From a bacterium (GTDB lineage Bacteria > Bacteroidota > Ignavibacteria > SZUA-365), in NCBI GenBank assembly GCA_020444325.1, contig JAHLLD010000012.1, forward strand, positions 62,001 through 126,000: DNA of 64,000 nt, read 5' to 3'. A program made the translations under genes and the position numbers. Of the stretch, positions 8,542-17,536 are shown in pieces. The notes under the pieces were generated by a model. The model made no database searches, was not told the origin of the DNA, and worked only from the letters and a program-made list of their open reading frames with translations. Position 1 is the first letter of the stretch. Every line of letters begins with the position of its first letter.

Positions 8542-9729
8542 TCAGCTGATAATCCGGAGGCTTCCTTCGGCGGGAATGAGGATGTCATGTTCCCTACGTT
8601 CCATGTCCTTCAGCGTGATGACATCATAGCGCTGCACGCGCTCTGCATCGGCATTGCGGTCCGTTCCGTCGCGCCGGTTGCGCTGGCAGACCGATCTCCC
8701 TTCTTTCCCGCACATATGCCACCACAACCGTCCTTTCTCGTCGAAACGTTCACTGACGACACGCGTCAGCATTTCGCTGGTAGTGGATGTCCTGCCGGGA
8801 GCGGATGTGTCCAATGCTTCTCTGAGCGTCTTTCCATTCCTGTTGAGAACAACGTAACTGTACTTGAGTGACTTCTTGATATTGCCGATTTCCTCATCGA
8901 GTTCTTCCATGAAATCGGGCCGTTCCCACGGGAGGTCGTCATGGCACCAGTCGGTGGACTTGATAAGTGCGGGACAATCCTTCTGCCGCAGGCAGGGTGA
9001 AAAAACCGTCCACCCTGCACGCACAGCCTCATCCCGCAATTCCAGCAGAGCGCGAGAGGTTTCACGCAGCGCAGGTTCTATCAGCAGCAGCTGTCCGTTT
9101 GCATCAGTCCGATCCCCCAGCCATGTGAGCAGCTGCGCGCGCTTTGCGGGAGGAAGCTCGTTGACGACATTCATCGCGAGAACAAGGTCGTACCGTTCCT
9201 TCAGCGGGGGCGGTGATGTCAGGTCCGCTGACTGCGTCGTGACATGCATGGACAAACCGCCTCGTGCGCTGACTGCAGTCGCGACCAGCTCGTATGTCGC
9301 TAGATTCTGTGACACGGCGTCAATTGCAGTGATGTGGATTTCCGGAATCGCGTCAGCGGGATACAGTTCGGGGAGCAGAGCCGCGAGTCCGGCAGCAGCC
9401 GTTCCGGGTCCCGCCCCAAGGTCCAGCACACGCAACGCACCCCCTGGCAGAGCATCCGCCATCGCAAGCTCGCGCAGCGCACGATGGAGTTTGAGCATGT
9501 TTGCGGAGCTGTAATAGACGAGATAGGCCGTCCGCAGACGCTTATCCTTCATATACCGCTGCGCGCCACTCCCGCGCGCATCCGTCGCATTCAGATATGC
9601 TGTCAGCTGCCGCAATGCTGGCAGCAGGCGATGCAGCTGCGAGCTGTCGCCGGTGTCGATACCCGTCACCTGCCGCAGGGCCTCAGGCCACCATGCTGGG
9701 AGCTGCAGTTTTCCGGGCTTCAGCGCCAT
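8542..9729 (-). CDS. Rsm22-like small-subunit rRNA methyltransferase with cysteine cluster
   Basis: This 395-residue Rsm22/METTL17-family protein carries an SAM-binding fold: motif I is VLDLGAGPGT (101-110), with acidic residue D137 in TAIDAVS and AMNVVNELP near 185-193. Downstream are cysteines C246, C252, C262, C340 and C348. The spacing C-x5-C-x9-C followed by a distant cysteine resembles the positions that bind an iron-sulfur cluster in METTL17, the mitochondrial relative. Family members act on or near the small ribosomal subunit. The N-terminal PAWWPEALRQV is typical. It lies 33 bases behind a small acidic protein gene and is probably co-transcribed with it. The family call is firm; cluster binding is inference. 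Confidence 0.8.
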   Translation of the reverse strand: MALKPGKLQLPAWWPEALRQVTGIDTGDSSQLHRLLPALRQLTAYLNATDARGSGAQRYMKDKRLRTAYLVYYSSANMLKLHRALRELAMADALPGGALRVLDLGAGPGTAAAGLAALLPELYPADAIPEIHITAIDAVSQNLATYELVATAVSARGGLSMHVTTQSADLTSPPPLKERYDLVLAMNVVNELPPAKRAQLLTWLGDRTDANGQLLLIEPALRETSRALLELRDEAVRAGWTVFSPCLRQKDCPALIKSTDWCHDDLPWERPDFMEELDEEIGNIKKSLKYSYVVLNRNGKTLREALDTSAPGRTSTTSEMLTRVVSERFDEKGRLWWHMCGKEGRSVCQRNRRDGTDRNADAERVQRYDVITLKDMERREHDILIPAEGSLRIIS

Positions 9730-9762
9730 ATCACAATCCGCCCAGGAGTACTGATGGTGTGG

Positions 9763-10005
9763 TCAGTCATCATCCTCTTCACCAGCTCCATAAAGCTCTA
9801 TTTCCTCGTTCGCGTCAATGATGATGGACGCAAGATCAACCACTGCGACCGCCCTTTCACGAGGCACGAAGGTTCCGAGCAGGGCCATGCCGGCATCGAG
9901 CCGCGCACCAGCGTCATCATTGTCAAAAATATCAGTCAGCACCTTGTTCATTTCCTCAGGCGTGAGATTGAGAAATCCCTTCTGCATGGCTTCTTCGAAC
10001 TTCAT
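9763..10005 (-). CDS. Small acidic protein of unknown function
   Basis: The product has 80 residues with a helical N-terminal half (TPEEMNKVLTDIFDN), a hydrophobic central segment and a very acidic tail (GAGEEDDD). It has no signal peptide or clear membrane span. The start has AAGGAGA upstream at a proper distance, which supports real translation. It precedes the Rsm22-like gene by 33 bases in the same direction, so a shared transcript and a link to ribosome assembly are possible but unproven. I recognise no family. Confidence 0.6.
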   Translation of the reverse strand: MKFEEAMQKGFLNLTPEEMNKVLTDIFDNDDAGARLDAGMALLGTFVPRERAVAVVDLASIIIDANEEIELYGAGEEDDD

Positions 10006-10196
10006 GTCTTCTCCTTGCTGTGCTCTGGCAGATAGTTACTTTCTTCCGCTGTCGCGGCTCCCGAAATATACACAAATCACATCACCGCGTTGACGGATAT
10101 TCCCCCCTGCTATTCGTTTCTCTCTCCTATTCCTTTCCGCCCCGCGATTCCGTATTTTTTTGCGATAGTACGTGCCTCATCACAGCACTCAGCTTC

Positions 10197-10697
10197 ATGC
10201 CAGCATCACTTCCCGACTGTTCCCACATCGCACTGCGCCGCGTCCGTGAAGAAGACGCCACATCATTCCTCTCCCTGATCGATGCGCTCGCGGCGTATGA
10301 GAAGCTCGATCCCCCCGACGCTGCCGCCCGCGACCGGCTCATGCGCCATGCGTTTGGTGATCACCCCCGCTACGAAGCATTTCTCGCATCCATTGACGGG
10401 GAGGATGTGGGGTACGCCATCATCTATGAAACGTATTCCAGTTTTCTCGCCCTGCCGACGATGTATCTCGAAGATATCTTCGTGCTGCCCGCGGCGCGGG
10501 GGAAGAAAGCCGGATTGGCGCTGTTCCTGCACGTTGCCGGACTGGCGCGTGAACGGGGCTGCGGGCGGATGGACTGGACGGTACTCGACTGGAATACGCT
10601 GGCGCAGGACTTCTACGATCGGCTTGGCGCCACGCATCTGAAGGAATGGCAGCTGTACCGGCTCGACAGTACCGCCCTCGCGAAACTGGAGTCCTGA
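10197..10697 (+). CDS. GNAT family N-acetyltransferase
   Basis: The 166-residue GNAT protein resembles diamine N-acetyltransferases. The acetyl-CoA segment is LEDIFVLPAARGKKAGLALF, where RGKKAG takes the place of the Q/RxxGxG/A loop. It is followed by the conserved WTVLDWNTLAQDFYDRLGA, with the tyrosine that often acts as general acid. The ATG at 10197 is the first one at which family similarity starts. A reading from 10020 would add a cysteine-rich, unrelated extension. The acceptor could be a polyamine, amino acid or other small amine. It is followed 76 bases later by the dipeptidyl peptidase gene. Confidence 0.8.
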   Translation: MPASLPDCSHIALRRVREEDATSFLSLIDALAAYEKLDPPDAAARDRLMRHAFGDHPRYEAFLASIDGEDVGYAIIYETYSSFLALPTMYLEDIFVLPAARGKKAGLALFLHVAGLARERGCGRMDWTVLDWNTLAQDFYDRLGATHLKEWQLYRLDSTALAKLES

Positions 10698-10773
10698 AAC
10701 GCATCCTGTTGCACGCAGACAACAACGCACAGCATTGATACAAACGCTCCGCTTTGATACAACGAGGAATACA

Positions 10774-12999
10774 ATGAAACGCAGCACATCGCAACGCAAC
10801 ACTACCCTCCTGCTTCTCATTTTCCTGATCACACTGCTTCCTTCCGGCCTCACGGAGGCACAGGAGAAAAAGCCCGTCACGCTGAGGGACGTTTTCGGCA
10901 ACCCGGCCTTCTTCGCGCCACGGATGGCGAACCTGCAGTGGATGGCCGACGGAGAACATTACGCCTATGTCAAGTTCAACCGGGAATCCCGCAGTATGAC
11001 CATCGTCAAGGTCAATGCACGCACGGATGAGGAAGCCATTCTGCTCGATCCGGCGAATCTGCAATTCGAGGGCTCCGATGACGCGGTCACCTTTGAATCG
11101 TTTTCCCTGCAGAAAAATCCACGCTTCCTGGTTCTGACGCTCGATGAGCGTCCCATCTGGCGCCGCTCCACCATCGGCACGTACGCCGTGTACGACCTGG
11201 AAACAGGTGCGCTCATCGCCCTGCCGGAATACGAGGAAGGCGTGATGAACGTCAAGGTGTCGCCGGACGGACAGTGGGTCGGCTATGTGTACAAGGACAA
11301 CATTTACATCATGAATCTCGCGAGCGGCGACGTGCGTCAGCTGACCAGCGACGCGCGAGAGGATGTGCATAACGGACGATTCGGCTGGGTGTACGAAGAA
11401 GAATTCAGCATCGTCGACGGATGGCAGTGGTCCCCCGACAGCAAGCGCATCGCGTTCTGGCAGGAAGATGAAACCATGGTGCCCACCTTCGAGATGGTCA
11501 ACTTCATGCCGCTGTACATGGAGCGCATTCCCATTCGCTACCCGAAGGCGGGAGACAGCAATCCCGTCGAGAAAATCGGCATCATCGATCTGGCCGATGG
11601 CAGCCGCCGCTGGATGGACATCGGGGAAGAAACCGATCAGTACATTCCCCGTATTCGGTGGACAAAGGACGCAAACACACTCTGCATGTACCGGCTGAAC
11701 CGGCTGCAGAATCACGTGGAACTGCTTTTCGCAAATGTCGAGGACGGCAGTTCCCGCGTCGTACTTTCCGACCGCTCTGAAACGGGCTGGATCAGCGTAG
11801 ACGACGGCGCCTTCCTGCATTTCATGGATGACGGCCATCGCTTCCTCTGGGCGTCCGAGCGCGACGGCTGGAATCATCTCTATCTGTATGATTATGACGG
11901 CAGCCTGCTGCGCCAGGTGACCTCAGGCGAATGGGAAATCGTCGATGTGCTCGGCGTCACGCCCGACGACGCGCAGGTTTACTTCACCGCCACGAAGGAA
12001 GCACCGACACAGCAGAATCTCTATCGCGCCGCTGTTGAGGACGACGATATGGATCGACTGACCGAAGACGACGGCTGGCATGCGATCAACCTCTCACCCA
12101 CCTGTGCACTCTATATCGACAGCTGGTCGAGCATCGAGGCCCCTACGCGCCGCATGCTCTGCGACGGCGATGGCGATGAACTGCGCAGCCTCGGCGCGGT
12201 CGATCCTACCGTCTACGCGGAATATTCATGGAGCGACAAGGAGCTGTTTACGGTGACCACCGACGACGGCTGGACGCTGGACTGCAGCATGATCAAACCC
12301 GCAAACTTCGATCCTTCCAAAAAGTACCCGGTGTTTTTCGATGTCTACGGCGGTCCCGGCACATCCGCCGTGCGCAACAGCTGGCCCAGCACCATGGCGG
12401 AGTGGTACGCCAGCGAAGGCTTCATCGTCATTGAAGTCGACAACAGGGGAAGCAGCCGCCGTGGTACCGCATTCAAGCATGCCGTGTACAAGCAGCTCGG
12501 GAAATGGGAAGCCCATGACTACGTCCAGGTCGCCAATTACCTTTCCACCCTCCCATTCGTGAACGCCGACCGCATCGGCATCTGGGGCTGGAGCTATGGC
12601 GGGTATATGGCGGCACTGACCTTGCTGCTGGGCAACGGCACCTTCCATGCCGGCGTCGCCATCGCTCCGCCGACCGACTGGCGACTGTATGACACGATTT
12701 ACACGGAACGCTTCATGCAGCGTCCCCAGGACAATCCGGAAGGTTACGACGTCGGCTCCTGCCTCGTGCATGCCGACAAGCTGCAGGGCAGGCTGCTCAT
12801 CATTCATGGCGGACTCGATGACAACGTGCACGTGCAGAACACGATGCAGTTTGTGCATAAACTCGAGGAGGCCGGCAAGCAATTCGATATGCGCATATAT
12901 CCCAATGGCAACCACGGCGTCGCCGGCGGCATGCAGTCGCGTCTCGGACTCTTCGAATACTACGTCCAGCACATGAAGGAACATCTGCAGGATCAGTGA
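10774..12999 (+). CDS. Secreted S9B dipeptidyl-peptidase IV-like serine peptidase
   Basis: This 741-residue protein has a signal peptide (LLLLIFLITLLPSGLTEAQ), an eight-bladed DPP IV-type propeller of about 450 residues and a C-terminal alpha/beta-hydrolase domain. The nucleophile is S607 in GWSYGG. Catalytic aspartate (D682 or D683 in GGLDDNVHV) and histidine H714 (GNHGV) follow in the usual order. The propeller contains RFGWVYEEEF, which matches the double-glutamate motif that binds the substrate amino group in DPP IV. It should remove N-terminal dipeptides from peptides in the periplasm or outside the cell. The ATG at 10774 has GAGGAA upstream. A strong terminator follows at 13021-13055. 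Confidence 0.88.
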   Translation: MKRSTSQRNTTLLLLIFLITLLPSGLTEAQEKKPVTLRDVFGNPAFFAPRMANLQWMADGEHYAYVKFNRESRSMTIVKVNARTDEEAILLDPANLQFEGSDDAVTFESFSLQKNPRFLVLTLDERPIWRRSTIGTYAVYDLETGALIALPEYEEGVMNVKVSPDGQWVGYVYKDNIYIMNLASGDVRQLTSDAREDVHNGRFGWVYEEEFSIVDGWQWSPDSKRIAFWQEDETMVPTFEMVNFMPLYMERIPIRYPKAGDSNPVEKIGIIDLADGSRRWMDIGEETDQYIPRIRWTKDANTLCMYRLNRLQNHVELLFANVEDGSSRVVLSDRSETGWISVDDGAFLHFMDDGHRFLWASERDGWNHLYLYDYDGSLLRQVTSGEWEIVDVLGVTPDDAQVYFTATKEAPTQQNLYRAAVEDDDMDRLTEDDGWHAINLSPTCALYIDSWSSIEAPTRRMLCDGDGDELRSLGAVDPTVYAEYSWSDKELFTVTTDDGWTLDCSMIKPANFDPSKKYPVFFDVYGGPGTSAVRNSWPSTMAEWYASEGFIVIEVDNRGSSRRGTAFKHAVYKQLGKWEAHDYVQVANYLSTLPFVNADRIGIWGWSYGGYMAALTLLLGNGTFHAGVAIAPPTDWRLYDTIYTERFMQRPQDNPEGYDVGSCLVHADKLQGRLLIIHGGLDDNVHVQNTMQFVHKLEEAGKQFDMRIYPNGNHGVAGGMQSRLGLFEYYVQHMKEHLQDQ

Positions 13000-13020
13000 T
13001 CCTGCATTCCCCATTTTCAA

Positions 13021-13055
13021 ATGCTCCCTCCGTCTCGCGGAGGGAGTATTTTTTT
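13021..13055 (+). terminator. Rho-independent terminator after the dipeptidyl peptidase gene
   Basis: CTCCCTCCG and CGGAGGGAG form a 9-bp perfect stem (13024-13032 / 13038-13046) with a 5-base loop. It is followed by TATTTTTTT. It ends the peptidase transcript before the amidase start. Confidence 0.88.
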
Positions 13056-13067
13056 GTATTATTGCAT

Positions 13068-13964
13068 ATGCCGCCACCAAGACGACATGTCCTCATACTC
13101 CTTCTGCCCTTCCTCCTGCCTTTTCTCCTAGCCGCGGCGTCCATTACGCCACCTCCTCACACGGCACATCCCACAGGCGCGAATCTGGATGCACATGAGC
13201 CGCCCGTCGCTCCTCCCCCGGTCCGCAGCTTCCCGATCTTCGGCAGCGCGTACGCCGATGTGGAAGTGCGTGACCACAGGCTGCGGGGTGCGGTGTACTA
13301 CATCGTCAGCGGACATGGGGGACCGGACAGCGGTGCCCGGGGCAAGCGCAACGGTAAAACGCTGTGCGAGGACGAATACGCCTACGATGTCGCCCTGCGC
13401 CTGGCACGCAATCTCCTCAGTCACGATGCGAAGGTGTATATCATAACGCGCGATGAGAATGACGGGATCCGGGATGAAAAGTATCTCGCCTGCGACAGTG
13501 ATGAGACGATCTGGCGTGGGAAAGCCATTCCCAGGGGACAGCTGGCGCGACTCAGGCAGCGCACGGATGTGGTCAACGCCCTGCACCGTCGCAACAGACA
13601 TGCGGCATATCAGCGGCAGATCGTTCTGCATGTCGACAGCAGACAGAAAGGCAGCCGCGTCGATATTTTCTTCTACCACCATTCAGAAAGTACGGCCGGA
13701 CGTCGCACCGCGTCGCAGCTTCAGCGCACTATTGAGGAAAAATACCGCAGACATCAGCCTTCGCGCGGGTACCATGGAACCGTGGACGCACGCGACAGGC
13801 TCTATATGCTGCGGAAAACCCTGCCCCGCACTGTCTACATCGAACTCGGCAACATCCGGAATTCCCAGGATCAGCGGCGCTTCGTTTCTGTCGACAACCG
13901 GCAGGCGCTGGCCAACTGGTTGAGTGAAGGACTGCTCAAAGACCGCCAGAACAGCCGAAATTAG
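13068..13964 (+). CDS. N-acetylmuramoyl-L-alanine amidase-like protein (Amidase_3)
   Basis: The 298-residue protein has a hydrophobic N-terminal export signal (HVLILLLPFLLPFLLAAAS) and a divergent Amidase_3 domain. The zinc-site motifs can be matched: VSGHGGPDSGARG (first histidine), EDEYAYDVALRLA (glutamate), IVLHVDS (second histidine) and the late YIELGNIRN (catalytic glutamate). The family cleaves the bond between muramic acid and the stem peptide of peptidoglycan. The domain holds an insertion of about 40 residues around the middle and reads FFYHHSES after the zinc histidine, so it is a divergent member. The ATG at 13068 lies just behind the preceding terminator. An earlier ATG at 12996 would run through that hairpin. 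Confidence 0.75.
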   Translation: MPPPRRHVLILLLPFLLPFLLAAASITPPPHTAHPTGANLDAHEPPVAPPPVRSFPIFGSAYADVEVRDHRLRGAVYYIVSGHGGPDSGARGKRNGKTLCEDEYAYDVALRLARNLLSHDAKVYIITRDENDGIRDEKYLACDSDETIWRGKAIPRGQLARLRQRTDVVNALHRRNRHAAYQRQIVLHVDSRQKGSRVDIFFYHHSESTAGRRTASQLQRTIEEKYRRHQPSRGYHGTVDARDRLYMLRKTLPRTVYIELGNIRNSQDQRRFVSVDNRQALANWLSEGLLKDRQNSRN

Positions 13965-14139
13965 TCCTTTCCGGGGCGAAGCACGACCAACAGCCCTGCG
14001 GGACTGCTGCCGAACGCGGCTCCCCGCTTCCCCCTTTCCTTCCAGACGCAATCTCTCTACATTATTCATATTGCAACAAACCCCGGATTGGTGTGTCTTT
14101 ACACTGACGCGGAGGTATAACGCGCATAAGGACCCTGTT

Positions 14140-14730
14140 TTGCAGGAAGAGAACCGGCATACATCCCCGGCACGCTTCGAGGAACGCAGTGACGTCGAAC
14201 TGTTCCGGATGATTCGTGAGGACAATCGCAGCCGCGAGGCCGCATTCAGAGAATTGTACTCTCGTCTCTCAGGCAACGTGTATGCGTACTGCCGCTGCCT
14301 CGCCTGGCGCAGGGATGAAAGTGACGACCTCTTCCAGGAAGCGTTCACGCGTCTGTACGAGAGCGCGCTCGCGGGACGCGACATCACCAATGTCGCGGGC
14401 TATGTCATCAAGATCGCGCGTAATCTCTTCCTCAACATGCAGCGTGACCGCAAACCGACAGTCACCATCGAACACGACACGCTGAGTATGAGCGACGTGC
14501 CTCACGAGCGCACGGAAATGCTCGAACTGATACACATGGCCATGGAACTGCTGACCGACGATTATCGCGAGGCGTTTTTCCTCCGTGAATTCGCGGACCT
14601 GCCCTACGAGGATATCGCCTCGATCATGAACCTGACGAATGTGAACGTGCGCATTCGCGTGACACGCGCGCGCGAGAAAATACGCACCATCCTTCAACCC
14701 TACATCGCTGAATACGAAGAACACAAATAA
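14140..14730 (+). CDS. ECF-type RNA polymerase sigma factor
   Basis: The product has about 196 residues. Sigma region 2 is clear (AAFRELYSRLSGNVYAYC, then DESDDLFQEAFTRLYE), as is region 4 (DYREAFFLREFADLPYEDIA and a helix-turn-helix ending VRIRVTRAREKIR). It should direct RNA polymerase to a small regulon and be held inactive by a partner anti-sigma factor. The start is uncertain. No ATG fits, and a TTG at 14140 has AAGGA seven bases upstream, so it is preferred over an ATG at 13924 inside the amidase gene. The stop is ten bases before the anti-sigma-like gene. Confidence 0.85.
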   Translation: MQEENRHTSPARFEERSDVELFRMIREDNRSREAAFRELYSRLSGNVYAYCRCLAWRRDESDDLFQEAFTRLYESALAGRDITNVAGYVIKIARNLFLNMQRDRKPTVTIEHDTLSMSDVPHERTEMLELIHMAMELLTDDYREAFFLREFADLPYEDIASIMNLTNVNVRIRVTRAREKIRTILQPYIAEYEEHK

Positions 14731-14740
14731 GTATGCTGCC

Positions 14741-16213
14741 ATGAATCCGCACATTCCCACTACCGACGAACTGTTGCACGCCTGGATCGATGAGGAACTC
14801 GACCCTCAGTACGAAGCACAGTTTTTCTCCCAGCTCGCGACGGATCGCGAGCTGCGTGATCGCCTCCGCCAGCTGCGCGCGGTACGCGTTGAAGCCCGCA
14901 ATTTCGGAGCAGTTGCCGAACCGCCCGAAAGCACCACGCGTGCGGTTTTCGAACGACTCGGCTTTCCTGCCGAGGAGAAAAAGGAAAAACGCACTGTTGG
15001 CATTCTCCCCCTGTTCTCGCAGGCATGGAGTCCCATCGCCTCGGCCGCGGCAGCAGCGGCAATCACGGCGATGATATTCCTCGGCGTGCGCAGTACCGAT
15101 GTACAGAACCTCGCAGAGCCGATGGCGTCGAAACAGGAAGCAGCGACGGAAGCTGTATCCTCATCACCCGCGGAAAGCAGTTCCCACGCTCCTGAACATA
15201 CAGCACAGTCACCGGCAGTGGCTGAACAGCAAAGCGAATCGCAGGACGCGAGTGAATCTGCACGTGTAAACGGCGCGGCAGTCATGTCGCAGAAGCCGTC
15301 CATCGCAGCAGTCCTTCCGCCTGCAGCATTAACAACCGAAAGCTCAGATAATGGTGATATGGCCGCAGCAGGCACGTCATCGACCCCTGTCGAGGCGAGC
15401 GATCGCACCGGCAGATTCGAGGATATCTCTGACGAGGAACTGGCGGCGCTTCGCGAACTGTATGCGTCGCTCAACGATGCTGAATCCCCGCAGACACCTC
15501 CCGCCTCCTGGGTGGACGCTGGGGTACAGGACGGACTGCATACGTCGGAGAGCACTGTGGTCGCATCCTCGCTTCCATCGCGCGATGCGGACTTGACTGC
15601 GGCGCTGTCGTCGATGCCGGAGCAGACAGGGAGTGTCCTCGCACAGCAGCAGGTACCCGTGCAGGCGCATCTGCAGGCTCCCAATACGCAGCAGTACTTC
15701 CCCACGCTGGGCAAGTCGGAACTCCTCAACGCAATATCCGTCGAGCTGCGGGGCATGAACACGAAATCCTTCCCTGAGGCGACCATCGGTACGGATGCGG
15801 ATCCCCTGCTCGAGAACATGGCGGTAAGCGCTTATCTCAGCTACGACAGGCATGATATCGGACTCACCTACGGCGAGGAACCGTATTCCATGCATTTCAA
15901 CGGCATCGAAGAAGGAGAACAGGTGGGCTGGCAGCAGAATCTCATGACGTCATGGGTTGTCGCGAGCTGGCGCTACCGCTTCTCACCGATCCGTGCTCTT
16001 GCGAACATCGAACCCTACGTCACCCTCGGCGCGGGCACCAGCGTCCAGTTCTGGCCGATGGCCCGTTCGGGATTCGGACTCGCGTATATGCCCGATACAC
16101 GTGTTCGATTCTATGTCGGACTCGAAGGAAGCCTGATGGCATATCCTTATCAAAGCGCCTGGTTCACTTCACGCCGACTCGGTCTGACCTACGGCATCGC
16201 GGTACTCATGTAA
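14741..16213 (+). CDS. Anti-sigma-like membrane protein with C-terminal beta-barrel-like domain
   Basis: The 490-residue protein has four distinguishable parts. Residues 1-90 are charged and helical and look like an anti-sigma N-terminus (DELLHAWIDEELDPQYEAQF). No complete HxxxCxxC zinc motif is present. Residues 95-117 form one membrane helix rich in alanine. Residues 118-325 are low-complexity, rich in Ala, Ser, Glu and Gln. Residues 326-490 are beta-rich, with alternating strands such as AVSAYLSYDRHDIGLTYGEE, ANIEPYVTLGAGTSVQF and RVRFYVGLEGSLMAY, and resemble an OMP beta-barrel domain. Position directly after the ECF sigma gene supports a regulator role. The fused barrel-like end is unusual. 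The gene is followed 34 bases later by a lipoprotein gene. Confidence 0.7.
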   Translation: MNPHIPTTDELLHAWIDEELDPQYEAQFFSQLATDRELRDRLRQLRAVRVEARNFGAVAEPPESTTRAVFERLGFPAEEKKEKRTVGILPLFSQAWSPIASAAAAAAITAMIFLGVRSTDVQNLAEPMASKQEAATEAVSSSPAESSSHAPEHTAQSPAVAEQQSESQDASESARVNGAAVMSQKPSIAAVLPPAALTTESSDNGDMAAAGTSSTPVEASDRTGRFEDISDEELAALRELYASLNDAESPQTPPASWVDAGVQDGLHTSESTVVASSLPSRDADLTAALSSMPEQTGSVLAQQQVPVQAHLQAPNTQQYFPTLGKSELLNAISVELRGMNTKSFPEATIGTDADPLLENMAVSAYLSYDRHDIGLTYGEEPYSMHFNGIEEGEQVGWQQNLMTSWVVASWRYRFSPIRALANIEPYVTLGAGTSVQFWPMARSGFGLAYMPDTRVRFYVGLEGSLMAYPYQSAWFTSRRLGLTYGIAVLM

Positions 16214-16247
16214 CTGATTGCTCACTGGCAACAACGCAGGATCTCTC

Positions 16248-17504
16248 ATGTCGAGAAACATCATGTGGTCGAAGCGTCACAACATATTCAAGCACGTATG
16301 CGCTGCAGCAGTACTCGTATTGCTGACCACCTCCTGTGAATCCCCCCTCGACCCGGATACACCCCGGATTCGTATCACGGAGCCAACGCCGTATTTCCTT
16401 CGGACTTTCAACTTTTCGCTGACCATGGATCGGGAAGTGGGGCAGGACGTTCTTCAGCTCGATGACGGGGGCTACATCATCACCGGAAGCGTCACGACAG
16501 CCGACACGAAGTCAGCGGATGTCATGTTGCTTCGCACCGATGCGGAAGGCCATAAAATGTGGCTGAAAACCTATGGCGGCGTCAAGTCGGATATCGGATA
16601 TTCCGTCGCACAGGCCAGTGACGGCGGCTTTGTTATCGCGGGACAGACCGAGACCTTCGGTGAAGCCCCTGCCGATATGTGGATCATCAAAACCGACGCA
16701 AACGGTACGATGGAATGGCTGGAGCTGCGCGGCGGAGTGGGACGAGATATCGCGCAGGACATCATTCCCTCTTCATCCGGTGGCTACCTCGTTACTGGCT
16801 GGATAGACGATATCAACCACGGCGCGAATTATCTGTACGCTTCGCTGATCGACGAACGGGGCAAGGATGTCTGGGTATTCCAGCCGACCGGCATGAATCG
16901 GAATGACCGTGGACTCGCGGCGCTGGAAACGGCCGAGGAGGATTTTGTCGTCGTCGGAAGTACCCCTGATACGGCGGATGCCGGACTATCCGATATCTGG
17001 CTCATCAACATCGACGGCGGAGACGGGTCGGTGAACTGGTCGCGGATGATTGGCGCTCCCGACAATCTCGAGGGGGTCGATATTGCACAGACAATGGATG
17101 GCGGGTTCGCCATTGCGGCAAACAAAAGCACCGTGGGCTCCAACAACAAAAATATCTATGTCGTCAAAACCGATTCCGCCGGCAACGTGCTTTCAAGGAC
17201 GGTGCTGTCTGAACCTTCGGTCTCAAGAAGCATCAAGAGCTGCAGTGACGGTGGGTTTGTGCTGTGTGGATACACCAATCCGCTCGTGCAGACGAGTTCC
17301 GATATCTTACTGCTCCGCTTTGCGGCAGACGGATCCCTGCTCTGGAAGAAAAAAATCGGCGGCGAGCACATCGATCAGGCCCATGGCGTGGAGGTCACAC
17401 TGGAAGGCGGCTACATTCTTACCGGTACGACACAATCCTACGGAAGCGGAACCGAGGATGTCCTTCTTCTCAAAACCGATGAAAACGGGAATTACAAGGA
17501 ATAG
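16248..17504 (+). CDS. Repeat lipoprotein with propeller-like DGGY repeats
   Basis: The 418-residue lipoprotein has a lipobox LTTSC near residue 32, followed by ESPLDPDTP. The mature part contains about seven repeats of roughly 50 residues. Each carries a motif such as DDGGYIITGS, DGGFVIAGQT, SGGYLVTGW, DGGFAIAAN, DGGFVLCGY or EGGYILTGT, followed by a segment like MLLRTDAEG or LLLKTDENG. This pattern is common in predicted beta-propellers of Bacteroidota surface proteins. No enzymatic residues are evident. The ATG at 16248 has GCAGGA upstream. It lies close behind the anti-sigma-like gene and may share its transcript, so a ligand- or stress-sensing role at the outer membrane is possible but unproven. 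Confidence 0.72.
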   Translation: MSRNIMWSKRHNIFKHVCAAAVLVLLTTSCESPLDPDTPRIRITEPTPYFLRTFNFSLTMDREVGQDVLQLDDGGYIITGSVTTADTKSADVMLLRTDAEGHKMWLKTYGGVKSDIGYSVAQASDGGFVIAGQTETFGEAPADMWIIKTDANGTMEWLELRGGVGRDIAQDIIPSSSGGYLVTGWIDDINHGANYLYASLIDERGKDVWVFQPTGMNRNDRGLAALETAEEDFVVVGSTPDTADAGLSDIWLINIDGGDGSVNWSRMIGAPDNLEGVDIAQTMDGGFAIAANKSTVGSNNKNIYVVKTDSAGNVLSRTVLSEPSVSRSIKSCSDGGFVLCGYTNPLVQTSSDILLLRFAADGSLLWKKKIGGEHIDQAHGVEVTLEGGYILTGTTQSYGSGTEDVLLLKTDENGNYKE

Positions 17505-17536
17505 CCGCTCCTGCGCTTTTTTCGTAGATTAGGGAG

